Source: Tethya wilhelma
Taxonomy: Eukaryota; Porifera; Demospongiae; Tethyida; Tethyidae
Reading direction: 5' to 3'
Assembly (NCBI GenBank): GCA_964030475.1
Contig: CAXIPT010000001.1
Coordinates: forward strand, 15,966,559-16,030,558
Length of the DNA: 64,000 nucleotides
Shown: in pieces, positions 47,120 to 64,000 of the stretch
Layout: every line of letters begins with the position of its first letter
How positions within the stretch are numbered: the first letter of the stretch is position 1
Translations under genes and position numbers: made by a program
The notes under the pieces: model-generated
Database searches by the model: none
What the model was told of the DNA's origin: nothing
Seen by the model: the letters and a program-made list of their open reading frames with translations, nothing else

Positions 47120-47477
47120 TACAGCAAGGCCAAGTGCTGTACAACCTCTGTTCCAGTCAGTCCATAACAGCCTTCCTCTCCTAGTCTAGTCCTAGACCCT
47201 GTTTCTTTCGCCAGCGAAAAATGGGGATCTAGGACTTCTTCGCTGATGAAAGAGGCGGAGTCTAGGACTAGACTACTTCTCTCCCTGCATGACTCTGCAA
47301 GTGAAGTTTTCATGCTAGAGCTAACTGGTGCGCATATTAATTTTTGTCTGCTTACACAGATACAAGCTGGTGGTAGGGCTGAGTGTATCCATCCTCTTTC
47401 TCATCTTGTTGCTGGTTATGCTGATGGTTTTGTGTTGTTACTGTGGCTGTCTCCCCTCCGTGGAACGCTGGTATTGA
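46356..47477 (+). CDS. Cysteine-rich single-pass membrane protein, tandem copy 2
   Basis: Three exons: 46356-46443, 46798-47077, 47360-47477; 161 residues. The ATG at 46356 gives MDGCASVILVVFLGLCGTCS as signal peptide; the other nearby ATG frame hits a stop. The ectodomain shows CGKFCCPQ, TACCHILGDVQCC, then DQFYDKGQQPQLRNRCCNHF and RSGCCS. The membrane span YKLVVGLSVSILFLILLLVM is followed by LCCYCGC and a longer cytosolic tail (PSVERWY). Same exon layout and phases as its neighbours. The donor of exon 2 is the first GT of a (GT)n run, and a 94-bp foldback lies in intron 2. Confidence 0.8.
47077..47118. repeat. (GT)n microsatellite serving as a splice donor
   Basis: The GT run starts directly after the last coding base (47077) of exon 2 in cysteine-rich copy 2. 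Confidence 0.8.
47182..47275. mobile_element. 94-bp foldback element
   Basis: TAGTCTAGTCCTAGAC at the left and GTCTAGGACTAGACTA at the right are exact inverted copies, in intron 2 of cysteine-rich copy 2. Confidence 0.75.
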
Positions 47478-47883
47478 TACCACGAACCAAACTCAACTGA
47501 ATGCCAGCAGAAAAATCACAATCACTATTAATTGTATTTTAATAAATTTATCCTGTGGTACTGTGGTCTGCCATAGCCATCCATACATGCATGATGTTTC
47601 CTCCAGTGTCCTTGTAAGCTCCGTCATTATAATATTATTATGTACATGCAGAATATGGATGTAGACTAGTACAGCTACACAATTTATCCATTGATCTATG
47701 TCACATGCACTGACACACATAACATTATGCATACAATTTATGTTTCAATAGTAGAGGCAAATAATATTGTGGTAATGATTCATGAGTCAAAGGTCGTTCA
47801 ATGATCACGAACCACACCTCATTTTAGCTTGTGCTGACACTTGCACAATTTTCAAGAAGAACTGAGAAGAAACTAAATATAAG
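47478..47883. other. Intergenic between cysteine-rich copies 2 and 3
   Basis: No coding signal; 3' flank of copy 2 and promoter of copy 3. Confidence 0.5.
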
Positions 47884-48597
47884 ATGGCCTTAGGACTAAG
47901 AACATCTCTGTTGCTGATCCTGTGTGGAGCCTGTGTTACTGTCTTTGCTCAAAGTATGTTATAGAACTAGTTAATAATATAAATTGTTCGAAGATCAGCT
48001 GAGGTTATAATTTTATGGTTATTTTGTCTACAAGTGTTGATCACACGGCGTCAAAATTATTGATGTGACTTCATGTGGATCGAACCAATCCGTATTGAAA
48101 ATCACTTTTGATGCATATAGATCTTGTAGTGTCATGTATATTGATCTTTGTATTAAATTTGTCCCTCTAGCATGTCCATCTGTTACTCCTAACAACTGTG
48201 GCACATTCAATTGCCCTCTGGAATCAAATGCCACCGCCTGTTGTCTCACAGAGAGGAGATGCTGTGAGCCAGACTCTAACAATGAACGGATGACCTGTGG
48301 CGAGACTGTGTGTCCTTGCTCACTTCCTAGTGATGAGTTTTACGACAGGTCTGAAACTCCTCAACTTCGAAACAAATGTTGCATGTATTTTCGCTCTGGA
48401 TGTTGCAGCGATTCTGAGAATTCGTCACTTGATTTGCTGTGAGTTGTCAATGGTTGTCATTTGTGATGTGATAAATTGTGTTTTACAACATTGAAACCTT
48501 ATGGCTCATGGATCAAAGTATTCAAGCCACCAAACAGCAAAACAAATGTTTTGATCAATAATGGAGTGTACATGATGATGTCTCGGTGATGTACGTG

Positions 48598-48663
<66 letters not shown>

Positions 48664-49574
48664 CTGTGTGTGTGTGTGTGGAATGAAGTGTTTATTTATT
48701 GGTTGGCCGTGTGAAAAAAAATACTTGCACGGGCTACACACACACTGTGTATGTTTGTCATTTTAGGGTACTTGCGATCAGATAGTGAACACATAATTCT
48801 GTTGAAGTACAAACTGTAGTGATTTCCTTTGGTGAACTTATGATTTCACTCAGAGATTGTACCTTTCTTACATTTTCATAGCACAAATTAATATCTTTGT
48901 TGTTAAAACTAATGATAATCTCCAATAAATGCCCATAATTAACACCTAGCTTAAGTTTCTGTCCAATCATATGTGATTCCTGAAAATATTGTGCCATGAA
49001 ATTTGAAGCTATACAGAGGGTATACTTCAATTGCAATGGCTGACTGTCACTCTATATAGAGGCAGCAATTTGAAGCACCGGTACATAGAATCATACCATT
49101 AATAATTTCTGATTCACAAAGGACCTGGATCTTCCCATTGCCAGTGACACTATGATGTTACAAGTGTCTGTCTTGTGTTACAGGTGGGTGTGGAAGCTAA
49201 GCCCTGATTGTCCTGTTCTTGTTTGGCTAGCCAGTTATGCACACAAGAGTGGCTATGCATACAAATTTACAAAAGCAACCACTCAGTGGTGCAATTGAGG
49301 CCAATTAAGCATTAACCAGTACAAAGCAGTACAAACAGTCATTCTGTGTGTAAACACATGGTAATGGTTTGATGAAGACAGGTGTCACCAAAACAATTTC
49401 CACCCAGAGAGTTTCTTTGTACTGAGTTTATAGATTAATAATTATACCCTCTTTTTTTTTTCCCTTTGTATATACAGGTTCAGGCTGGCCATTGGTCTCT
49501 CTATTGGTCTATTTGGCCTCCTTCTCATCATTGTTCTCCTGATAGTTTGCTGTTGCTGCTGTGTATGTTGTTGA
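47884..49574 (+). CDS. Cysteine-rich single-pass membrane protein, tandem copy 3
   Basis: Three exons: 47884-47953, 48171-48438, 49478-49574; 144 residues. Signal peptide MALGLRTSLLLILCGACVTV. The ectodomain has NNCGTFNCPLESNATACC, TERRCCEPD, CGETVCPC, then DEFYDRSETPQLRNKCCMYF and RSGCCS. Span FRLAIGLSIGLFGLLLIIVL is followed by VCCCCCVCC at the very end. Exon phases are the same as in copies 1 and 2, so the three are tandem duplicates; copy 3 is closest to copy 1 in the anchor and to copy 2 in the ectodomain. The long second intron contains (GT)n at 48600-48680. Confidence 0.8.
48600..48680. repeat. (GT)n microsatellite
   Basis: About 80 bp of GT with one interruption, in intron 2 of cysteine-rich copy 3. 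Confidence 0.95.
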
Positions 49575-51241
49575 CCTGTTTAGTCTACTAGCTATATATT
49601 CTCATTTGCTTTGTATAAGCATATATAGCCCAGACATTGACATTTGATCACACTACTTGACTGCATGCATGCAATGTCACTTTGTGCACAATTATAAGGA
49701 TTCTACATTATGATTGACTTATAAAATTATACTATTATTGTTGTACTGGATTTATGATCTGTGTTATTGTTGTATTTTATTTTTGTGTGAAAACATTGCT
49801 ATCTGAACAAGTCATATTATGTCATGTAATTCTTACTATAGCATGTTTGAGTGAAAAATAATTATCATAAATTATTAATAAGAAATTAGTTACCATACAA
49901 CAATGTACTATAGGAAAATTTACTACACAATAATAATGACAAATTAAAGATAATTAATATTTATAAAATTAACAATAAAGGACAATAATCAATTACTGTG
50001 AGTTTCGTACAATATTTGATGAGGATGATCAATGGCTGGTCAGTGAACATGTGTGTGTGTCATGATTCCTAGAGAAATGAAAGATAAAGATGCATGCATG
50101 ATTCGTGACCACAATAACCATGGTAACGTTACTACTTTCCATCGTGAAGGAGATTTAGGATGATTAAAAATAATGCAATGATATGGTGGACTCTACACGG
50201 TAATTAATGTTAATGGTCTCTCTTTAATGATATAATACAATCATATAAGTGATGCTGATGTTGTTTGAACTCTAATACCAGTGATGATAATGCTATAGAA
50301 ACCTGTGGTTAGATGCACGGGATTGCTACTCTAGCCCATTAACAACAATGATACTAGTACGAGTCAATTAATGTAACCATTGTCTTGGTATTTTGAATCA
50401 CTATGTACTACTCCAAGGTGAATTGAAGCAAGGCACAAGACTCTCTTATTTCACACTAAGACTTGCTACAGCCTCTCAGTCATACCCGGGCAGTCATACC
50501 CGGGCTCTCCTCTTTGACCTTTCACTCATGGAAAAGAATGGGGGAGAGCCGGAGTACAAGTTTAACTTACTAGTGACAAAATGACATAGCATAGTGACTA
50601 TGACGTGATAAAAAACAATGGTATATATGCTTGAAAAAAACAACACCAACCAAACACCTGTTTGTTGTGAATGGCATTCGTCGTACATGCAGTGGCACAA
50701 ACTCATCAATACTGCTCAAAATATTAGTACACAGTATACGTTACGAGTCATTAGAAACGATGAGAATGGTCGGTCAAATGGAGGAGAGGCTAATGGGTCC
50801 GTGTTGTTGTAATGAGAACCATCTACATGTACTACCACTTACTCACTGCTACATCGCACAACCAACAAACAAATGGTAGCAGTGCATGCAAATTGTACGT
50901 ATGATCGGACACAAAAACACACAAAGCAGCTTCCAAACAAAAGGCAAATGGAATGATGACTACAGATTTTTTTAAACATGTTGGAATGAACTGATTGACT
51001 GGATGATTCAAAACGTGACTATTGTGGTACACAAGTCACTTTAGGGATGGACAAAGTAATCAATGCATGACCCACTGAACTAGAATGGAATGGCAGTTAC
51101 CAGTACATGAATTGTTTTTCAGAACATGACTTTAGCCAGTGATGGCAGGAATTGAGGGAAGCACCTCTTGCTTTCTTACACAGACCCACCTTATTTTAAA
51201 GAGAGAGAGAGAGAGAGAATCAGGAGAAGGGAGACAAGCTT
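49575..51241. other. Long intergenic / 3' UTR region
   Basis: Flanked by two converging genes. Contains a duplicated CAGTCATACCCGGG near 50480-50504 and an (AG)n near 51201-51218. The right part is probably the 3' UTR of the NOVA-like gene. No coding frame is supported. Confidence 0.55.
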
Positions 51242-52935
51242 TTAAACGAGACCTTGTTTCTGATAGGCATCTTGCTCCTTTAGAATCTTCTGCATGACGA
51301 TCATGTGGGCCGCTTGAACGGAGAGAATCGGACCAGCAATTGTCAGCTTCCGGTTGTACGTGCCCGGAATATACTCTCCCTTCCCGGACAACTGCACCCT
51401 CGCACCTGTACTCTGGATCAGATCGGTGATCAACTTCCCCCCGGCTCCTATGACACTGGACACCATCACTTCCGGCAGAGCAACTTCGTAGGTGGACAGT
51501 GTAGCTCCGGGCATCATGAGATTCACCCCGTCCACCATGACAGGGTTGAGCTGACCGTAATACGAAGGCGTGGACATGAGAGATTGGGAGTAGGCATACG
51601 ACAAGAGAGCCTGGTTGAGCATGTTTCCTGAGCTACTGGTTTGAGCAGCTGCAGAGGCTCCGTAGGCAGAGTAGGCTTGTTGCTGCTGTTGCTGTTGTTG
51701 CTGCTGTTGGAGGAGAGACAAGAAGGCCGTGGTCGAGTCGGTCACATTGCTACCATAGGCCATGGCAGCTGCAGCGGCCGAAGGCTGTTGAGCCATGATA
51801 CTCGAGTGTTGTTGAGGGGTCATGGACAACTGGGACTGATTCAGTGAGCTGTGGCTGCTCGATGCGATCGAGCTGTTGGAGCGGCTGGACTTTGTTGCCC
51901 CTGGACTCACAGTGTAGCCAGAGTAACTCAACATACGCTTCCACTTGTTGGCATCAGGATCATCAATGGTGTGTTCAAGGACACGTTGAACAGCTTTCAA
52001 AATGGCTTCCGTTTCGCCGCTTATGGTGAGCATCCGTTCGGGCAGACTGTTCTCGTCTTTGTTGGAGATTTGAATTTTGACACTACACTCACTTTGAATC
52101 GACTTGACAGTGAGTCCCGACTTTCCAATGACCATTCCCGAAGCAATGTTTGAAATGATCATCTTAAAGTGTTTCATCAAGTCGAGAATCTCCTCCGCCC
52201 TTAGATGTGTGGACTGGGACATGGTGTCGTGAATTCGTCTCACGGCGGCACAGATGTCCACTATGGTTCCTATGACGATGCACACACGATCTGTTGTGCC
52301 AGGATAGAGTTCTCTACCGGGAGAGAACTTGATGACAGTGTTAGTGTCCTCCATCATCTTACTGACTTTACTTCCAGCACTTCCAATGATCATTCCAGAG
52401 ACAAAGTTGGGTAGGAGAAATTTGAGGAAGGTCTCTTCGTCATTGTCTGAATTGAATACAGTGCTTAGATCATGTTCCATTGCACACACGCAACATATAC
52501 ATACATACATACATACATGCCACATAAATTGCTGATAAGCCTATCCAATTAACAATTAAAGTTTTTCTTGCAATAGACTTATCAACAAGATTTGTGTAAA
52601 CTTTATCTTCTAACAGTTGATCATGCTTGCTAAAAACTCTGCTAATTGAATAATCGTCTAAGCTTAAAAAAAATAAACTTTATCACTCTCTCAAATTGTG
52701 CAAGTGTGAGAGTCAAGCCGAAATTTACACATAAGTGGAAATAACACATGGAAGCAAAATACACACACATACAACAAGATGTTACCACACCTGCTGCACT
52801 AGCGTTGCTCCTCTTTGAAGGTGGGTAGTCTCCTCTGCCATTGTTGTCTGACGAATCATTAAACAGTCTCTTCTCTCCTAGTCTCTCAATGGAGTGGGGG
52901 TGGTGGGGCTCACCTTCAGATCCACTAGAAGACAT
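51242..52935 (-). CDS. NOVA-like triple-KH RNA-binding protein
   Basis: Two exons, 52935-52791 and 52446-51242, give 449 residues. The N-terminus MSSSGSEGEPHHPHSIERLG is followed by a KRSN stretch (possible nuclear signal). Three KH domains show their GxxG loops: MIIGSAGSKVSK (KH1, about residue 70), MVIGKSGLTVKSIQ (KH2) and SVIGAGGKLITDLI (KH3). A long Ser/Ala/Gln linker with ten consecutive Gln lies between KH2 and KH3, the NOVA/PCBP layout. NOVA proteins bind YCAY clusters to direct alternative splicing; the KH sequences look more NOVA than PCBP. The start codon is 481 bp from UGP2 on the other strand. Confidence 0.88.
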
Positions 52936-53416
52936 TATTCACAACTCAAAATAGCCCTGTAAAATGATGATATGGTTCTTCTACAAATAGTTTCTATAAT
53001 TTTTTTGTCAAAATTGGGCCTACAAAGCAAATTTATGCAATACACGTGTAAAACTCACCACGAACGAAGAAGAGGGAACTCGCAGCACTACTCTCGCACG
53101 ATCTGCTACTTTAGCTTCACATGTGTACAACTTCCAACATCTCACTACTTGTACACATGCTTTAGGACCATTAATTTGTGGGATAGCACCTGGCCTGGGC
53201 ATGGGGGTCACAAGAGCACATGGGACCGGATGCCGGATTTGTCTGTATACGTTGAGATTACGGTGCCTACACGTGGAAAGCCACACATCTAAAACGTTTA
53301 CAGGCGACCCTTGATCATATGCTGCAACCTCGTGAATCTTCTGGGCAGGTACAAAAGGTTGGCGAGTTCGGTAAGCAAAGCACTCAAGCAAGCAAGCATC
53401 GAAGAAATAGAGCATT
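52936..53416. promoter_or_regulatory. Divergent promoter region, NOVA-like / UGP2
   Basis: 481 bp between opposite start codons, with no other gene supported. Confidence 0.5.
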
Positions 53417-56991
<3,575 letters not shown>

Positions 56992-57190
56992 CAAAACACT
57001 TTCAAACAGTAGTCTAGTCTTGTGTGTTATCTGTTTGTTTATAGAGGATTATATGTTGATGTTGGACTGCTGCATTTTTCGGCTGTGTAATACAATTTAG
57101 CTTCCAGATCCAGGGTTCGTTAGTCCATGGTTAGTCAGTATTCAGACTTCATCGTTATCTAGCTTACGATTTCAACGACCTTTACCTATC

Positions 57191-57979
57191 ATGGAGGGCA
57201 GAAGCAAGCTCAAGAGACCTTACAGTGAAGCATGTAAAGATGAAGGTTCCGCCTCCCAAGAGCCTCAGACTAAGAGAATTAAACTACCTGGATCATTAGA
57301 ACATCTCCCTCTTGTCAAATACAGCACAGCTGTTCACCACAATTTTGTGAGACCTCCTTATGGTCTCAATGTGGCCTACTATCCAAGGTTCTTTGGAGGA
57401 ACAGTAGCTGGTACCATTTTAAAAGAACTGGAGTCTGAACTCCAACCCTACCTAGAGGCCTCCAAGAATGAAATCAAAATAATGGGTAGAGTATGTAAAA
57501 TACCAAGACAACAGACTGCATTTGGTGATGGTGGTTTAGACTATACCTTTTCGGGCATCACTCTACCAGCAAACACTTGGATTCCTGCAGTATACAAACT
57601 TAAACTCACAGTGGACGAAGCTCTCGGTGAAAACTTTAACTTTGTTCTCATTAACCGCTACAAAGATGGAGGTGATAGTATAGGTGAACACAGGGATGAC
57701 GAGGCAGATCTGGTTGCTAAGGCTCCCATTGCTTCGTTGTCTTTCGGCCAACCAAGGGAATTCATCTTCAAACACAAGGACAGCCGGGGTAAGAATGCTC
57801 CCAGGAAGGACATTCAACCTGTAAAGGTGTACCTTGAACATGGCAGCCTCTTGGTGATGGGTTACCCTACTAATACATACTGGTATCATTCTTTACCGGT
57901 CCGAAGGAAGGCAGAGAAGCCAAGGATAAACCTGACATTCAGAAAGATGAAACCCAAAGTAGTGGTTTCTTCAAAATGA
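57191..57979 (+). CDS. ALKBH2: ALKBH2-like DNA dealkylase
   Basis: One uninterrupted exon, 262 residues (human ALKBH2 is 261). A basic N-terminus carries KRPYSEAC and KRIKLPG, suited to nuclear entry. The dioxygenase core reads CKIPRQQTAFGDGGLDYTFS, FNFVLINRYKDGGDSIGEHR, with iron ligands His and Asp in EHRDD and the distal His in WYHSLPVRR. The 2-oxoglutarate Arg lies in PRINLTFRKM. FIFKHKDSRGKNAPRK matches ALKBH2 closely. Role: Fe(II)/2-oxoglutarate-dependent repair of 1-methyladenine and 3-methylcytosine in DNA. Lack of introns is unusual beside its intron-rich neighbours. Confidence 0.94.
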   Translation: MEGRSKLKRPYSEACKDEGSASQEPQTKRIKLPGSLEHLPLVKYSTAVHHNFVRPPYGLNVAYYPRFFGGTVAGTILKELESELQPYLEASKNEIKIMGRVCKIPRQQTAFGDGGLDYTFSGITLPANTWIPAVYKLKLTVDEALGENFNFVLINRYKDGGDSIGEHRDDEADLVAKAPIASLSFGQPREFIFKHKDSRGKNAPRKDIQPVKVYLEHGSLLVMGYPTNTYWYHSLPVRRKAEKPRINLTFRKMKPKVVVSSK

Positions 57980-58250
57980 TCATGCAACTGTTGTAGTTTA
58001 ATAGTGTGTTTTGGGGGTTATACTAGTCATACCAACTTCATGTTTGTGAAACATGATCTGACATGTTTATGTTTACATTAATTTTTTTCTTGGTATAGCT
58101 TTTACCACCCAATGTTTGTGTAATATTATTGGCTGTGCCAGCAGCACTTATCTTTTTAAATTGCTCAAAAAAGGAAGTTCAAAAACAATAAACAAAAATA
58201 ATATAACCACACAAAGAGTGCATTAAGTCAAAACAAACATTATTTCAAAG

Positions 58251-62109
<3,859 letters not shown>

Positions 62110-62340
62110 TCCTAGGTCTGTGTCACTGCGGGCAACAATTAATTACACTCTGTCATGTGGTCTCTCCATTTGGCCAAGAAGGCGGGTCTCATTGTGTCAC
62201 ATGAATCAGCCCCACCCCCAGTCAATGTGAATCTCATTAATAAAATTTTAATATACTTGTGTATTGATATAATATTATAGCATTTGACACACACAAAAAT
62301 ATAAATATTAACACAAAAACACATGTCAAACAGTTTTTTT

Positions 62341-62617
62341 TCAGTTTTTGAGTAATGTGATCGTTTCAGTATCACACGACACATGAGATGAAGCATACAT
62401 TCGTACCCTTTGATGTCTCTTCCTATACCAAACAGTACCAACCATAGCCACTATCAGTGTCATGACAACCACATAGGCTCCAATACCACTACCAAGGAGA
62501 ATGGCAAGGAGGTTATAGGAAGGATTGCCATCAGGAGAACTGTTAAGATCTTCACTATCAGGTGCCAGAGCTCCTAGACTGGGGCTGTTTCTCTTTGTAA
62601 AGATGTAAGGGAACTCC

Positions 62618-62675
<58 letters not shown>

Positions 62676-64000
62676 AGCAATTATGCATTAATTACTGCGA
62701 GGAAATATGTAACAGAAGAATTTTTGAGAGCACATGCACACACAACATATACGTACCTCTGATGGGCAATTCAGATCTGCATTGTGTGTGTAGCCTAGAG
62801 TTTTTTGGCCATAGCTCTCCAACTAGTGGAAAAAAATGAGAGAATATGACAGTTATTAACTATTGGATACTATATACACTGAAAAAAAACACACCCAGTG
62901 GCAAGCAGTGGCAATTAGCCTACATACCATATTGTTCCACAGACCAACTGCAAAATCTCCATGCAACTTCTGGCTGAAGTGGAAACAATCAGGAGCAAAG
63001 AAACTCCTATCAGGTTTCCCTTTGCTCTGTAAGTCAAGAGACCATGCAGGCAAGCAAGAACACAGTGGTAATGTTGCTATAGGTAAAGCTAGTAGTATTC
63101 ATGCAGCTATCATGACATTGTGTGTGTGTGTGTGTGTGTGTGTGTGGTGTAGTCATACATCTTTTGGGATATCATCAATGCCAGCTGGGAATGGTTGCAC
63201 TATGACTGTAAAGTCATCATCCACATCGAATATTTCAGAGTCGATCAGTTCCTCCAGTAATTCCTGAAAAGAATTTTTAAAAAAAAATCGAGTTCCTTTT
63301 GAACAATAACAAGATACATGTACAATACAACTGAATTGAGATTATCAGTTTGCTTTCAGTTCCTAAACTATACCCACTTCCATGGATACTACATGTATGT
63401 TGAATACCAGGAAGTCAGTACAATAACCACAGTAGGTTATACACCCAATGGCTTACCCTGTAAGCAACAGCTGCTTCAGATACCTCATTGTTGGGATTCT
63501 TCTCAGCACAGGAGCAATGATAGATTAGGCTGTGAAAACCGCAACACACCCATAAAAATATCGTTAGTTTGTCCAACAATAATTACTATCTCTATAATAT
63601 TATTATATATATAACTTGAAAGAGATGATTCTTACTCTCGAATGGTTTTGCAAAGTAGCTTGGAATTTTGAGCAACAGTAGTGACATCCAGGGTGTGGAC
63701 CACGTTCACCAATGTCTTAGGCAGCTGTACACGAGCACACATAAAATGTGCAAGAGATATTTTAACATTAACCTTGATCATATGAGTGTATAATACTATA
63801 AACTATACTTACATGTTCTTTGAGGTACAACAAGGTCTGATTAATATGAGCAACGTACATCTCTGGTGAGTACCTTTCTCGCTGTGGGACAAAATAATAT
63901 TTCCACTTAAAATTTTTTTTACTATATAACTAAAAATCTTACGTCTGTGCAGTAGGCACAAAGGTCATTTGCTCCAATAAATAGAGTAATGAGTTTCCAA
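62341..64000 (-). CDS. Phospholipase-B1-like GDSL lipase, tandem copy 2, 3' part
   Basis: Continues beyond the right edge, so the signal peptide and the GDSL Ser are not visible. Seen, in protein order: [20 protein letters not shown], the region giving [15 protein letters not shown] (catalytic Asp and His), then LVLWNNM-type block (VGLWNNMV), a Ser/Pro-rich stalk and the anchor [20 protein letters not shown], ending TETITLLKN at 62341. The anchor exon is almost identical in DNA to that of copy 1. Same strand, same exon layout, so a tandem duplicate. A (GA)n tract at 62620-62672 adjoins the last exon's acceptor. Confidence 0.88.
62620..62672. repeat. (GA)n microsatellite (CT on the coding strand)
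   Basis: Directly upstream, in gene orientation, of the last exon of phospholipase copy 2, where it serves as the polypyrimidine tract. Confidence 0.9.

Overview
The window reads as a stretch of a compact, intron-rich invertebrate animal genome. Gene content (OS-9, UGP2, NOVA-type KH protein, SRP9, ERH, CDKN3-like, ALKBH2-like), short GT-AG introns, AT-rich DNA, many (CA/GT)n tracts and small terminal-inverted-repeat elements fit a sponge such as Amphimedon; the species is an inference. It is draft assembly, with N gaps at 6174-6229, 27352-27391 and 41973-42525 and a single N at 13712. Gene models were spliced by hand from GT-AG signals, phase continuity and remembered family sequences, so exon ends are predictions.

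Layout: 0-9 kb holds the 5' part of a Fringe-like glycosyltransferase (-), the ER lectin OS-9 (+) and a NEU1-like sialidase (+). 9-16 kb holds two tandem proteinase-K-like subtilases (-); the second lacks two core exons and carries repeats in their place. 16-29 kb is a dense block of housekeeping genes, mostly head-to-head pairs: CSTPP1-like/unknown membrane protein, ERH/CDKN3-like, SRP9/ZCCHC9, then a C19orf47-like gene and a SYNJ2BP-like PDZ tail-anchored protein facing an SR splicing factor. 32-41 kb holds a cytochrome-b5 front-end desaturase bracketed by copies of a roughly 0.9 kb segment, plus a 312-bp repeat of its own 3' end on both sides of a 1.4 kb insert. 42-50 kb holds a PLEKHD1-like coiled-coil gene and a tandem trio of cysteine-rich single-pass membrane proteins that I cannot assign to a described family. 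51-64 kb holds a NOVA-like gene (-), UGP2 (+), an intronless ALKBH2-like gene (+) and two tandem phospholipase-B1-like genes (-), the last running off the right edge.

Functional threads are loose. OS-9 (ER-associated degradation), SRP9 (ER targeting), the fringe-like enzyme, the sialidase and UGP2 (UDP-glucose supply) all touch the secretory or glycan pathways. The desaturase and the phospholipases act on lipids. There is no operon-like logic; neighbours are linked mainly by shared divergent promoters or by tandem duplication. No rRNA, tRNA or CRISPR array was recognised.
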